This document shows, in pieces, positions 39,859 through 51,574 of a DNA stretch of 64,000 nucleotides (positions are counted from its first letter, which is position 1; every line of letters starts with the position of its first letter). The position numbers were made by a program, and so were the translations under genes. Source of the DNA: Sinonovacula constricta (taxonomy: Eukaryota; Mollusca; Bivalvia; Cardiida; Solecurtidae). The DNA lies in NCBI GenBank assembly GCA_007844125.1, contig CM017556.1, forward strand, positions 23,653,454-23,717,453. The letters are read 5' to 3'. The notes beneath the pieces are model-generated. The model searched no databases and was not told the DNA's origin. It saw nothing but the letters and a program-made list of their open reading frames with translations.

Positions 39859-41104
39859 CCAAAAGTTCCAAACGAGTGAGTGGTTTGAAATAAAACAGAG
39901 CTGTGAGGTCATATGTCAGCGTTAACTATCAGGTATTTGCTTTATTAAGGGTAGGTGCTGCAGAGTTAATCAGTTAGATCATTTAAGCAAAGAAAGGATT
40001 ATCTATAGTAAGAATATCGTCAAAATAGCGTGACGTTGAAAAAAGAGCCTCTATAATATGGACTAACTTGACCAATAAGACTCATTCATTGTTCAGAGCT
40101 AATAGATGTTCATGAATGTTACATGATCTGTTGTTTTTATTTTATAATGAATGTGACACTCCTTTGGAAATTATTACGGAATTAAGTTTAAAAAAACAAG
40201 TATAATTATAATTCTGATGCAAAATATGAGATCTAATTATTTGTTATACAAAGAATTACATAAAATGAAAACATGGAAAGCTTAAGATTAAGATATTCCG
40301 GTCAATGTAAAAGTAAAAAAGTGTTGATACATTACATAAAAATAGAGCAAACCCTACAGCATTGGAACCTGCAGAACCAAAGAAAACATCACGTCCTCTC
40401 GCCAAATATAAGAATGTTTCATGCAAAAGGCATCATTAGCATCGGTTAGACTTTAATCGTGTTAACATAATATATTATGCAGACAAAGTAAGAGACTATC
40501 TCTTTCAAAATTATGCATAGTTAGTAAAATACCGGAATCTCACTTCATTCACTCATAAACATGCCCTATTTAAAAGTATTCACCCATGCTCTGGCATTTT
40601 TGTAAATTTTCAGCTGAAAGTTCAAAGAAATTAAAAGTCTATCTGTCCGTTTCATTCATTACAAACTTCAAAGCAAATGATAGTCATTGTTATATAATAC
40701 TCTTTTGTAAATTGTTCAATGTGCACTTTAAGAGCGGAAAGGTTACTTTGATCTTATAGAAAACAGCGCGCATGAGCACCTTAGCTTTAAATACAATGCG
40801 AATCAAATAGGTGTTTACAATCATCAATTGAATGCTAGCTGAGATAGCTAGTATATGTCTCCTCATTGTATTTTATCCCACCATCTCTGTAAATATCGGT
40901 TGATATAACCCGTGTGATAAAGATGAGCTTTATTAACCGATATTCGCGCACCTGCTCTAAGCCAGACTACTTTTTTGACGAAACTATCAGGAATGTTTAC
41001 GAGAATGAAACTCATCTATCCCGTAATTATGCTTGTGGTCACCCCAAAAATGTCCATAATATAAAGATTGGTTAAATAGAGCAAAAGAGGCTATTAAAAA
41101 AAAG
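39859..41104. other. non-coding stretch, no gene seen
   Basis: No gene or repeat recognised. Confidence 0.4.
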
Positions 41105-41192
41105 GATGAGAGCGGTATCGATCTCTGTCCTGCAGGATTGAAAACTTAAGTAGCAACTTCTTAACCGATTGAGCTAACCGGACAGCTGATCG
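41104..41192 (-). repeat. tRNA-like sequence or SINE head
   Basis: On the minus strand CTGTCCGGTTAGCTCAATCGGTTAAG carries a good A box (TTAGCTCAATCGG). About 45 bases later GAGATCGATACCGC is a B-box-like word. Overall length (about 88 bp) is near that of a long-variable-arm tRNA, but the acceptor ends do not pair convincingly, so I call it a tRNA pseudogene or SINE head rather than a tRNA gene. Confidence 0.4.
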
Positions 41193-41980
41193 CTACATTT
41201 TGAAGTTTTATTTAACAATGATATAGAAAAATTGAAAACAAAACAAAATATCAGAAAAATGAAACTCAGAAAAATGAAACAGCATGTATTACAGGAACAT
41301 GATTAAACTTGTTTAGTAATAGTAATAAAATCAATAAAAATACGAATTTGTAGTCTGCAAACATAAAAACAACTGTCGAAATGTCAAATCATGCGAGTCA
41401 CCGTTGTTTTGGTTTTATTTATTGTGAATTGAAAGAATGCGATGAAGAATCGTGTAAAAACCTACGCAGTGTTGAAGAGATGAGCTACGAGGATTTCGAG
41501 GCAAAATCTGGCTTTAATTTTTGAGAAGGAAATTGATCTTAAAGCTGTGGTGACTGTCTCAGATTGCATCATCTGCCTAATCTTAGGACAGACCCTGATG
41601 ATCAAATGTCGTTACATGATGAACATTAAAATGGTTTAGATAGATCTTGATCTTTAGTCGAACCAAATACAGCTGACGGCACAGATCTGGACAAATGTGC
41701 TAAATATCACAGTTTCTAGACGTACACATGAACACCAACCCACGACCTCCAATCCCAACATTTCTCCAAATTTCGCAAGTCACCCTGTCAAAAACACAAC
41801 TATCTTCGATATTTCAAAGCGCTATATTCAATGTTCATAATTTCAATGTCATCAACAATTAAAATCCATGAGCTACTGTTTGTTACATCCACAAACACAC
41901 ACAAACCTTGAATGTAATTCGCGTTTCTTAATGCCAAGTGCGTAGCAACTTAAATGTTACACGGCCTTGACATTACACAC
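41193..41980. other. non-coding stretch
   Basis: A short GC-richer patch near 41450-41680 reads like decayed coding sequence (EEMSYEDFEAKSGFNF before a stop), but it is too short and broken to assign. Confidence 0.3.
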
Positions 41981-42392
41981 AAAAAGAACAACAAAAATCA
42001 CACCCTCGTGTAAAGTTATACATGTATCATTCTCTCACCAGAGGGCGTGCTACACAAGTTTCGCTTACACCTCTGTCAACGCCCGGTGTACAAGATTCTT
42101 GTACAAAATATAAATAATGAATAAAATGCTCGTGAGATTATTTTGATCTCTGTATATTTTACTTAAAATGAAAATGGGTATTTTTATTTTTTTAGAACAA
42201 TGTTTAAGATATATTTTAACCCAAATTTTCGGGGAACTATTTTGCGTCATGTGACGATAGAATATCACGTGTATGAGAACTACTTTTCCCGGCGTTGACA
42301 GAGGTGTAAGCAAAACTTGGGTAGCACGCCCTCTGGTGAGATAATGTACATGTATAACTTTACACGAGGGTGTGATTTTTGTTGTTCTTTTT
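41981..42392. mobile_element. MITE with about 105-bp terminal inverted repeats
   Basis: Left arm 41981-42086 and right arm 42288-42392 are inverted copies with only a handful of differences. The arms begin AAAAAGAACAACAAAAATCA, pass through CACCCTCGTGTAAAG, CTCACCAGAGGGCGTGCTAC and CTTACACCTCTGTCAACG, and enclose about 200 bp of AT-rich filler with no coding capacity. This is a classic non-autonomous foldback element. Precise target duplication not resolved because the ends abut A/T runs. Confidence 0.88.
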
Positions 42393-42650
42393 TTCTAACC
42401 ATTATTTTTAGTTATTGTAATCAATAAAATTACAACCTTATGTATAGCGCAAATAAAATAAAAGAAATAACATGTTTATTGTCTTATTTTTCTATTGTAA
42501 AATAGAACTATTTCTTATAGCCGAATTACTCTATTGCTCGCGCATGAATTTCGTGTATTGCATCAGAATGTCAGATCATATAAGGGAGGAGCAGTAGCGG
42601 TAAATTTAAATGTTTCCCTTTGAAAAGCTGTTGATGGTGGGATAAAAAGA

Positions 42651-42787
42651 ATACCAGGTTAGTGTTGATATAGATAAATGTTATCATGCGAGGCTAAGAA
42701 AATCAGAAAGCACGAGGCTTGCCGAATGCTTTCTGATTTTCGGGCCGAGCATGATAACATTTATCTATATCAACACTAACCTGGTAT
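42651..42787. mobile_element. 137-bp near-perfect foldback (hairpin) element
   Basis: The outer arms ATACCAGGTTAGTGTTGATA... and ...TATCAACACTAACCTGGTAT are perfect inverted repeats of about 43 bp, continuing through TAGATAAATGTTATCATGC. An inner stem AAAATCAGAAAGCA / TGCTTTCTGATTTT closes on a loop of about 16 bases. Flanks AAAGA / TTTCTTT extend the symmetry. Likely a palindromic MITE; it could also generate a long hairpin RNA if transcribed. Confidence 0.85.
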
Positions 42788-43502
42788 TTTCTTTATATAA
42801 TGTCAGGGCATATGAATATATAAGATATTTGATGAACGTCTAATGATAAATATTTGTACTAGTAATGATGTGTCAAAATACATCATTGATTTGTCGAATA
42901 AACACGTGATGGCTTTTAATTATGTGGTTTAATTTTTACCCTTTTTTAACCTTTCTTTCTTTTAACATTTTTATTACATTGTATTTTTAAGTAAGATATA
43001 ACCCTAAGGGTGTTCACTTTCATTGACCATAACATATTTTCATATTTAAGGAAAATAAAAAAATTAAAATCGTCGAAATAATTGTTTACTAAAGGTTTTT
43101 ATTCAAACGAATTTAATGCTATTTGTTTGCATTGACATATATCAACAGTAAATAGATAATTGACGATTTGCAAAACAACACAAATGAATATATTTTACAC
43201 AAGGAGCATTTATATTTTAAAAAAGAGTAAATGACCTCACTTAATCAAACTTCACTTTAAATTTTCTTCATACATTTGGTTCTTAAAATTTAATAATTAT
43301 CATTTTAATTGACATTTTGATATGTTACTAAACTTCTGATTCAGCAAACATAACATTCAAAGGTATATATCCTGTAACGATACTGATATGATTTTAAGTA
43401 AAAGATTTTTATTTCAAGTTTTGGGCAAACACAATTGCAAAAACACATTAACATGAATATTAAAAATACAAATATATATTCTTTTTAACGACAATTCGAA
43501 AA
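42788..43502. other. non-coding stretch downstream of copy 3
   Basis: AT-rich, no gene or repeat recognised. Confidence 0.4.
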
Positions 43503-43514
43503 GGCAAGATTATA
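43503..43514 (-). promoter_or_regulatory. conserved downstream motif, copy 3 (gene sense TATAATCTTGCC)
   Basis: 102 bases beyond the stop; one base different from the TACAATCTTGCC seen after copies 2, 5 and 6. Confidence 0.4.
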
Positions 43515-43615
43515 GACATATCTATATTTTGGCAATGGTCTGGTGACAAAATGACGCACACAACTTTTAAGTGAACAACAAAACGTGTAACTGCGAACCT
43601 AATATCCACATAAGA

Positions 43616-43999
43616 TCAAGTTAAATATGTATTGTACGAGTATCTCCCGCGTATCATTCCGTCATCAAGATAGCCGGGACCGTCGTAGAAGCCGGGATAC
43701 CTAGCCTGGGGTAGGATTGGGGCGATACTTGTTGCCATTCTAGGGCCTGGGTACCGCATTCCCGTGGGGACGACTATCCTCTCCACTACCATCGGCTGTT
43801 GCTTATAACCGGTTTTCACCGGCAGGTATTTTGGAGTCCTATGCCGCCGGTAGTACCTTTCCCGTCGGTCATCCGACATCCTTGACCGGGATCGCCGGGA
43901 ATAGCTATCCCGTCGGTTATCCGACGTTCTAGACCGAGACCTTTGGGAGTTATAATAGTCGTAGTCATCTTCGGTTAAGTTAGTACAACCATTGCCCAT
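43616..43999 (-). CDS. MGNxCS-family Tyr/Arg-rich protein with RS repeats, copy 3 (127 aa)
   Basis: Function unknown. Starts MGNGCTNLTEDDYDYYNSQ, with Gly2, Cys5 and Thr6 fitting the dual-acylation context. Two 16-residue RS units follow (RSRSRTSDNRRDSYSR and RSRSRMSDDRRERYYR, about residues 20-51), then RHRTPKYLPVKTGYKQQP, MVVERIVVPTGMRYPGPR, IAPILPQARYPGFYDGPGYL, and MIRGRYSYNTYLT. Intermediate in length between the repeat-free copies and copy 2, which has about five units, so it captures a step in repeat growth. It lies in the same orientation as copies 2, 4, 5 and 6. The upstream element lies 443 bp 5' and the downstream motif 102 bp 3'. Confidence 0.84.
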   Translation of the reverse strand: MGNGCTNLTEDDYDYYNSQRSRSRTSDNRRDSYSRRSRSRMSDDRRERYYRRHRTPKYLPVKTGYKQQPMVVERIVVPTGMRYPGPRMATSIAPILPQARYPGFYDGPGYLDDGMIRGRYSYNTYLT

Positions 44000-44441
44000 G
44001 ATGAATGTTGATCTTCTTTTTAGTTTTAGGAAACTTCAATTTCTATACAGCATTTACCTTAATACAATCCGTCATAGCTTTCTGAAATGTCCATTTTAAA
44101 TCAACCTTCAACCTTTTTTTTGTTCGAAGCATACAAATTCATTCATGAAACTTTTTTTTTTCAAAAATCAAGAACGTTTAACTACATTTTTGCAATTCGA
44201 AGTTTTTTTTCTTAATTTTAACGACACATCAGAAGTATATATTCCAGTTTTTAAAAGCTCGTATACGTTCTTGCCTTTATCTTAACGCCATCCCTTTTAT
44301 CCAATTTAGACACAACAGCACTGCTTACCATCGTTTAATATACATGCCACTAGTTTCATTAACTGTTTGATGCACAGGTGTCGATGGTCCATTGAGTTGT
44401 AAATCTCTCATTGGTTTATTGCCATGTTTTGTAAACATAGT

Positions 44442-44470
44442 GGCACAATAATTATCGACGTTTTCCGTAA
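44442..44470 (-). promoter_or_regulatory. conserved upstream element, copy 3
   Basis: Gene-sense core CGTCGATAATTATTGTGCC, 443 bp 5' of the ATG. It is the best-matching version of the shared element. Confidence 0.5.
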
Positions 44471-47400
44471 CGACGTAAGAGTCTCTTTGAGTCTTGAATA
44501 GTTCATTGCATTATGTCATTTTCTTAACCACTCCAATCTTTCTAATGAGCTTTAATGAAGAGCATTTTAAATACTTGTCACTCATAAAGTGAACATGCTA
44601 CACAAGATTAAAAGAACGTGTTTTAGTAATTAATCGCGTAATGATTTCGCTGCATTACCCTGCTTACCGATACGGTACATGAACTTGATGTTGCATGTGA
44701 ATATACGATCCATTACTACTGGAAAAAACATCTCCCTTACAAGTATCAATGTATGCAACATAATGACTGGTATTGAAGTGGTAAATTTGTGCATGAAGTG
44801 GTCAAGTGTCTAATTGCTTTGATTTTACTTTGCAATTCCTCTCCAGTTATTGCTGGCAATATTGTAAATACACTGCATTTACTCGATTAACGTGATTTTA
44901 TCTTGGTGCATTAATTGGTCAAAATATATTTAATTTTTCAGTTAACCGTATCATATGCTTACATAGATAGTTTAATGTGTAAATGTTACTGTGTACAGAG
45001 AATTTCTGTCCTGGTTTGTATTAGTAAACATACAATCTAATTTTGCTAAATGACATTGTACAAATGAAACATAAACATGAACATTAATTTAGGGTACGTA
45101 TTAAGGGTTTCCATACATGGCGATATGAGACTCATGTTGTTGTTTTTTGGCCAATGTCAACTTAACAAAGATTTTGGTACGTTTAAATATCCACTATTTA
45201 ATGACATGGGAGCTATATGCGGACCACTCTATGTTTATTAATACGAAGTTTTTCTGAACTTGCATTAAAAATGGTGTGTAAAACAACTTTTTATAGAAAG
45301 GCGTATAATATATTCTGTAAATTGTATTCCTTTTTATTTATTTTTTCCTAGATTTAAGTCAAATATTTAAGTTCCAGTATTTTCCTTCACCTCATGAAAT
45401 ATGAAAATTGTGCGATATAATCACAACCATGTGGAGCTACTGACGCTTTTATGAAACATAGTTGCCACCATATGCGCACTTGCAGTCTTAATGCGTATTT
45501 ATTTATGACGACACTTGATTGCATTTAAGTGAACGGAAAAGTGTTTTATTACGACAAGACATAAATGTGTTAAAATATAGCACGGTAACTTTTTAAAGCC
45601 TATATTGTGCACATTCTGAGACTCAATATAGCCATTTAAAACACAAACGGAACGAAAATACATACAACAAACAAACAAACAGTAACGTTAACGAATCAAA
45701 CCCGCGGCAAATGTATACCCGCAGGATGGCTAAGTCCTACAAAATGAAGTTTATGCAATTTGTTCCTGGCTTGGAAAAAAGCGGTAATTGTAAGGCAGAA
45801 TTTAAAACATAAGGCCAGTGTTGATTGAAATTGGCCATTTCAAAATATGGAAAAATGTGTGTAATGATATTCTTTGACTGTAAACAGAAGGTCTATACAA
45901 ACAATGTTTAAGGATTTCATATGACTTTGACATATTTTCCTATTGATATACGTTAGATAGAAATATGAACACAACGACCATCAACAATCATTCAATTAAT
46001 CAGATTTATTAAATATTTCAATAAGCGTCATAAAAACTTTCTGCTAGGAAAAATGCACTACAATCATTGATACTTTAATGTACATTTAAAATACGAGTAC
46101 ATGGAGTAAACGAACTGTCATAGAAATACCACCTGATTGCGGAATATAGAGGTTTCCGATTGTAGAAGATTACTTTACATACGATAGAGAAGAAACAAAT
46201 GAGGACATTTAGGTACAAACCCGACAGTAAAAGAGTCCGGTATTTAGAAGATCCTGTTAGCGGAGTTTCTACTGTATTTCAAGAAATACCACAAGCTTGA
46301 AAGTCATGGTGTAACAACATGCCAAACAGCAGAGAAAAAACTTTAACAAAGACTAACATTAATCTTAGTTTGTAATTATTTAAATATTATGCTTAATTGT
46401 TGAGAAGGTAGTATTTTACATTCTAACACAACATTTTTACATCTATAAACAAAGAAGCATTCTGGCATAATAAAATAAACGATATAGCACGGCATTTATC
46501 GGGACTATTTAAGAGCAATAGAATAGCTGTTTCTTCTACTTTCGCTACCCATTTTCGTATTGTTGACCAAGCTGACATTGTGGTAAGTTGTTCTTTTTAT
46601 TCACATTGCCTTCGCCTGAAACTTTACCCTATCTAGGAGACTAACGATTTTGTTTTACTTATAACATATGTATTAAGTTACGATAATAAATAAATAAATA
46701 AAATATGCAATTTCGGTCGGTTGGTGATATTCTTTAAAAAGTAATAACCAAAAGCTACGCGGGGTTGAAACAGAACAGCCAAACCAGGGAAATAACCTAT
46801 CAAAGTTGTGTAAATTGTAGCTCACGTTGTAATTCGAATTTGCGTCCCTTATAATCCAAAATTTCTTGTAGAACGTGTTAAAATGGAAATAAATGTACAC
46901 TTAAATTTTCCGTGATCTAACTCAGGCCTTCGGCCTTCGTGCTAAAATTAATACGAATCTGAACTCGAAACTGTGATATATTGGGCGTTAGATCAAGCAA
47001 ACTTAAAATCGATTTCCTAAATAAACCTACAAACTTCATTCATTGAATCGCCCATACATTTACTAAGATAATAAATGACAAGTTTACTTATTACGACATG
47101 CTTCTATTAAATTGACACAAAAAAGAAGAAAAATTAATTTTAATTCATTACTTTTATTAGAACATAATTATGTTATGATACTGACTGGTGTAGACATGTG
47201 AGTGTATTTCTGCAAATATGTCAATGACCAAAAGTTGTTTCTATAGTGTAATATGACGTTAGTAAACAAAGCATAAGGTTCTTGAAAAAAAATTGTTAGT
47301 AAACAATTTATCTAATTATTCAGTACTGTAATTGATCTGTGTGATTAAAGAAAATTATCAAAAAAAAATAATGGAGGTTAGTCTCTTATTATTTATTTGC

Positions 47401-47880
47401 CATCTTATTATATTCTTTGCCTACACGAGCTGTACTGCCTGTTTACCTGCAGTTATTAGTTACACGAGTCGTATGCTGGAGGTAAATAACCGTCTGTTTG
47501 ATATTTAAATGCCCTTAAATCCATCAGAAACGGATTCATCATCAGTTACCAGTACAAAAGCAAGAAATGTATAGTCTAGTTAGAGTCTTTTAAAACTTTT
47601 TAACATTGAGTGTTATCTCGTATAATCGCATAAAAATTCTCCCTGAACATCTAATGAACTAAATTCCCAGCCAGGTGAACGACCTGATTAACTTAATCTG
47701 ATCTGACATTTCGCTGTGATGTATTTGAAAAGCAAAAAGTAAACACAACATGCAAGTAAGCGGCAATACATTTACTGATTGTGTGTCTCGTAAAATAAAG
47801 CTATTCCACTTCAGAAAAAAAGGCATGATCATTTTATCACGTTTGAATGACAAATCACATGTTTTAAATATTGAACATAG
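44471..47880. other. 5' flank of copy 3, then non-coding stretch
   Basis: The first 350 bp or so are homologous to the copy-2 flank. Beyond about 44.8 kb I see no gene and no repeat. The 75-codon minus frame at 46673-46900 is uninformative. A CAAACAAACAAACAG run lies near 45668. Confidence 0.4.
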
Positions 47881-47995
47881 TTCTCGTCACTGTGTTTTTG
47901 TCACATTTACATTTACTATGTTTGCCTTTGTCTACAGGTAGATAAAATTTAAATATCTGTGAAAATTTTGAAAGGACCTTTTCTTATTTACCTTT
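47881..47995 (+). repeat. dispersed repeat family R, copy E (terminal part only)
   Basis: Closely matches the last 110 bases of the 6.6-kb copy: CTGTGTTTTTGTCACATTTA, TTTGCCTTTGTCTACAGG, TAGATAAAATTTAAATATCT and CCTTTTCTTATTTACC. The rest of the element is absent. Confidence 0.75.
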
Positions 47996-48767
47996 TCATT
48001 GTTGTGTTGCGTACTTTTTACTTACAACTGGGTTATAAGTTCTTCAATTAAAAAGATGATGTGTTAAGACATTTTTAAACGCTGAAATACATTGACATGA
48101 AATAACGAAGCATATAGCGTAAGTTTTCTATTGAAAATATCCTATTTACAAACCAAGAATATTGACATAGCTTATTTTTTTTGCAAGAATTTTGGTGAAC
48201 ACAACAAGTTATTTAAATAACTGAATAAAATCCTGAATATGGCTGAGAAGTCGAGGATTTGGGGTTTGTATTAAATATGTATCAAACTCGTATCCAACGA
48301 AGTTTTGCATCGATTAACGAAAAAAGCAGACGATAGATTAAATAATTACATTCACATCATTTCGTTTTCTCTGTATAGACACAATAACGCCTTTGAATAT
48401 ATGTGTTAATAAAGACCTATTTGACATATGATAACTCAATTCAATCTCTCTGTTTACAGAAAATCAGCAGTTTATTTATGCTGTTGTACTACGGATCTTA
48501 ACGGACCCAAATTAGATGTTTACACGAGTACTTAGCTTGTATAGCTCCTTTATTGAATAAAATGCTTGTTTTTCTGTTTACCTATCAAGTGATTTTTGTA
48601 TTTATTTACTCAAGATTTTGCATATGCCAGATTAATAAAATCAAATTATATGTTATTGTGATAAGTTAATAACTTCGCTGGTTGGTGGGTTTTTCATTGC
48701 TTGGTCGTTTGGTTGTTGGTAAGCTAAGCTTAGGCTTTAGCTAAAATAATGGTATACACTTGCATGT
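47996..48767. other. non-coding stretch
   Basis: No gene or repeat recognised between the two R-family fragments. Confidence 0.35.
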
Positions 48768-48925
48768 AAGCAAATGTAAAAGTAAGAACAAATCTGTGGC
48801 GAATTGATAAACAAATAGTGCCAACCCAACAGTTACCGCTTGGAACGGTCAGTCGGCAAAAGGGTCCGACTGGGGTGTTTAAACCAGTTTTAAAGGGCTC
48901 AGACCTCGCACGTTTTATTAACAAT
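48768..48925 (-). repeat. dispersed repeat family R, copy C (partial)
   Basis: Contains AACAGTTACCGCTTGGAACG, the GTCGGCAAAAGGGTCCGAC hairpin, GGGGTGTTTAAACCAG and GACCTCGCACG in the family order; ends truncated. The 64-codon minus frame over it is a shadow of the repeat. Confidence 0.7.
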
Positions 48926-49797
48926 AAACTAAAATCGAAAAATCATTGAAACGTAAATAGACATTTCTTAATCTGAACTCCACACTGCAACCAACGGCCG
49001 GCAATAATAACCGGCTGACATGGCGCTACAGCCCAGAAAATGATGTATACCGGACCAATATGGTGCTGAATATCGGTCCAATATCGGATTTCAATATCGG
49101 ACCGACAACGGTTTTGCAAAGTATATGTCATGTCTTTCCAATGTCAAAGGTAAACATTGAGTCGATACCGATATAGGACAGATGTCAATTTGCCAAAATG
49201 TGACGGATGGCTATTTACATGTATCTGACCTAAATCCGTGATAATATAGAGGTATACAAATATTCCTGCAGAAAATAAATTAGAGCTGTGGTTCGAAACA
49301 TTGGCAATGGCAACAAGCATAATATATAACACTTATTTACTAACATCATTTTCCTGGTAATCAATTTAGCATAAAGCAGGTCATATAACATTAACAAGGA
49401 AGAAATAAATAAAAAGGCAAATATGAACATAAAATATATAATAATATAATAATATGTTTAATTAGAAATGGTGGCAGTAGCATAGAAAAAAATATACTTG
49501 CGATTGTATATATCAAATTAAATTACATTAAAAACTATTAATTGAATGACTGCACGATGAGCCCTTGCAATCTAGTGGTTGATCGAGAAAATAAACTACA
49601 TGCGTATTCATCAGTAAACAACAAAATAAAATGTAATTACAACTAACGTGAAAAGTGTCCTTACGTGATTGCTAGACTAAACAAAATAATTCACGTGTGC
49701 TCTTTAATTAACTGAACTAATTGAATTTAAACTTTAATCATGTCAAATAAAACATAAATTGCAGTTGGCACACACCAGCAAAACACTAAGCTTACAT
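48926..49797. other. non-coding stretch with ATATCGG-type words
   Basis: Bases 49040-49110 hold repeated ATATCGGTCCAATATCGG words; an inverted copy occurs near 50549-50568. The intervening 1.4 kb may be a degraded transposon. GGCCGGCAATAATAACCGGC near 48998 is a short palindrome. Confidence 0.3.
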
Positions 49798-49956
49798 TCA
49801 TTCCCTACATTTATCTGTCACATCACTACATCTATAATGATAAACATCTGCAGCATTTGGTCTTCCGGGAACTGCTTCATCATCTTCTTCTGGGCTAGAA
49901 AAGTCTTGGATATTCTCAGCGATCAGGTTTAAAAATATAAGAAGGTAAGTTTCATT
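49798..49956 (-). CDS. exon-like open frame, unknown product (fragment)
   Basis: Without a Met start, a minus-strand frame reads NLIAENIQDFSSPEEDDEA, then VPGRPNAADVYHYRCSDVTD, then KCRE and stop. The acidic run, the PGRPNA turn and the C-x7-C spacing look like genuine protein and not AT-rich noise, and the segment is locally richer in G+C than its surroundings. An acceptor-like AAAAAAAGCAG lies just 5' (near 49953). I do not recognise the family. It could be the last exon of a transposase carried between the ATATCGG-type inverted words at 49.05 and 50.55 kb, or a fragment of a cellular gene. Confidence 0.3.
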   Translation of the reverse strand, partial: NETYLLIFLNLIAENIQDFSSPEEDDEAVPGRPNAADVYHYRCSDVTDKCRE

Positions 49957-50939
49957 CTGCTTTTTTTAAACACCGCATTATGAGTAAGTAAAATTCTGAA
50001 TACTAGTAGTTAACTTAAAAGTTGCAGTTTTCAATTAGATCGTCCTATTTAATGTCACATGAAATTAAACACTACGTAATGGTACGTTTCGCATTGGGAT
50101 CTTATGAAAGAAAATAAATTAACAAAGTAAAATAAATAACTAGGCAGAAAAGAAAGAAAGAAGCCGAAAAGTAAAAGATGTTAAACAAGGTTTGCATAAC
50201 ATTTCCTTATTTATCGTATTAAGAATTTATATTGTGTGCAGTAAAATGTTATTAAAGACTGATAAAGTTAGAAAAACCCAAACACATTCATTTGACACTC
50301 AGCTTGACCTTACCTTTTGTTAACCTGCATACACATTGTTGTCCACAACACATGTGCTAGATGTAAGATTCCATCGCTTCGTCTACTCTGGAAATACTTT
50401 ACACGCAAGTTTTCATTTAATCACTTGTATGGGTTTTTTCCATTATGATTTTGAATTTGTAAAGAGAATCACCGCAACCAATGTACAAGGTTGATAGTTT
50501 CAATTAATTCTCTGGGAAGTGTTACATCGTGCACAACTTTTGATATCTACCCGATATTGGACCGATATATAGAAATAGTTTTACTTTTATATGGACAAAA
50601 CCTTGAATATTTCCTCAACTGGGCTAATGGTCGACGACACATTTATATAAATTGATTATATTAAGACCCTAGTTAATTAGCCATTCATTCTTTAGTAGGA
50701 ATGGATCAAATTATAGTTTTCAGTTGTTAGCAATACCTATTATAAAGCTATTAAACTACAATGTTAAGCCCCACTGTGTTGGCAGGGAAATGGTATCTTA
50801 AGTTCAAGTCATGACTTCAAATTGGGCTGAATACTGGTTGGCTTACCTTAAACATACAAGTATATGTATTAAACAATTGATATTATGGTGATGCAGATAC
50901 AGTGGCTGTATGTTGGACCAATGCCATAAAGTGATATTA
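49957..50939. other. non-coding stretch
   Basis: Includes the inverted CCGATATTGGACCGATAT word at 50549-50568. No gene. Confidence 0.35.
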
Positions 50940-51095
50940 TTTTACCGACATGGGTTCTATATACCAATGCTTGCTGGGTGTTTCGTCGGAGACCGTCGAG
51001 AGTTTCTCTTAGTTCAGTAACCCTACGTCACGGACCAAGACCGTCAGTCATAGTTGTCATAATCGCCACCAGTGACATCAGAACAATTTTGTCAT
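50940..51095 (-). pseudogene. MGNxCS-family pseudogene, 5' remnant only
   Basis: Reading from 51095 on the minus strand, ATGACAAAATTGTTCTGATG aligns with the family ATGGGCAATGGTTGTTCC after one frameshift. It gives CSDVTGGDYDNYD, stop, RSWSVT, stop, then an RRSP.KHP-like tail where functional copies have RSRSRTS and RRTPKY. The C-terminal half is gone. The 5' flank still holds the shared upstream element (51546-51574), which confirms that it is a decayed paralogue in line with copies 3 and 4. A 70-codon plus-strand frame here is a shadow. Confidence 0.7.
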
Positions 51096-51545
51096 TTATT
51101 TTTGTTTTACTACTTTCTTTCTATATGTTTTATGTCCAAACAATGGTGTATCACCCAATGTTTATACTTACCCACATAGTTTTTGTTTAAAGAACTGTAT
51201 ACAACAATCTTCTAACGATAATCAATGTTTGTATTATTTATCAATAGTGAACCACATTGAGTGGATTCATTTAAAAAATCAGACATTATTTGCCGTTATT
51301 CATGACAGCAGCATAAATATATTTTCTTAAAGAGACATGCTATGTTACTTGCTGCTATAAACGGTACGACTACATTTTGAATCTGACACTCATATTCATC
51401 AGCTTTTGCCGCACACTACCGTTCGATGCACAACTTTCATTTTTATACATTCAACATTTGTATCATGGTAGTCCACGATCGAATCAATTATCAATATTTC
51501 AATGGGAGACAATAATGCCTGTAATGTGACGCGTTGTTTATTATT
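51096..51545. other. 5' flank of the 50.9-kb pseudogene
   Basis: No gene. The overlapping minus-strand 95-codon frame (51399-51686) runs through the conserved upstream element and is not credible as a gene. Confidence 0.4.
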
Positions 51546-51574
51546 GTGGCATAATGATTTTCGACGCATTTTAC
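51546..51574 (-). promoter_or_regulatory. conserved upstream element of the pseudogene
   Basis: Gene-sense core TGCGTCGAAAATCATTATGCC, 451 bp 5' of the pseudogene start. It is more diverged than in intact copies, as expected for a decaying locus. Confidence 0.4.

Noticed and set aside
41104..41192. Functional tRNA gene
   Set aside because: A- and B-box-like words are present but acceptor stem pairing and a clear anticodon arm are not, so it was listed only as a tRNA-like repeat.
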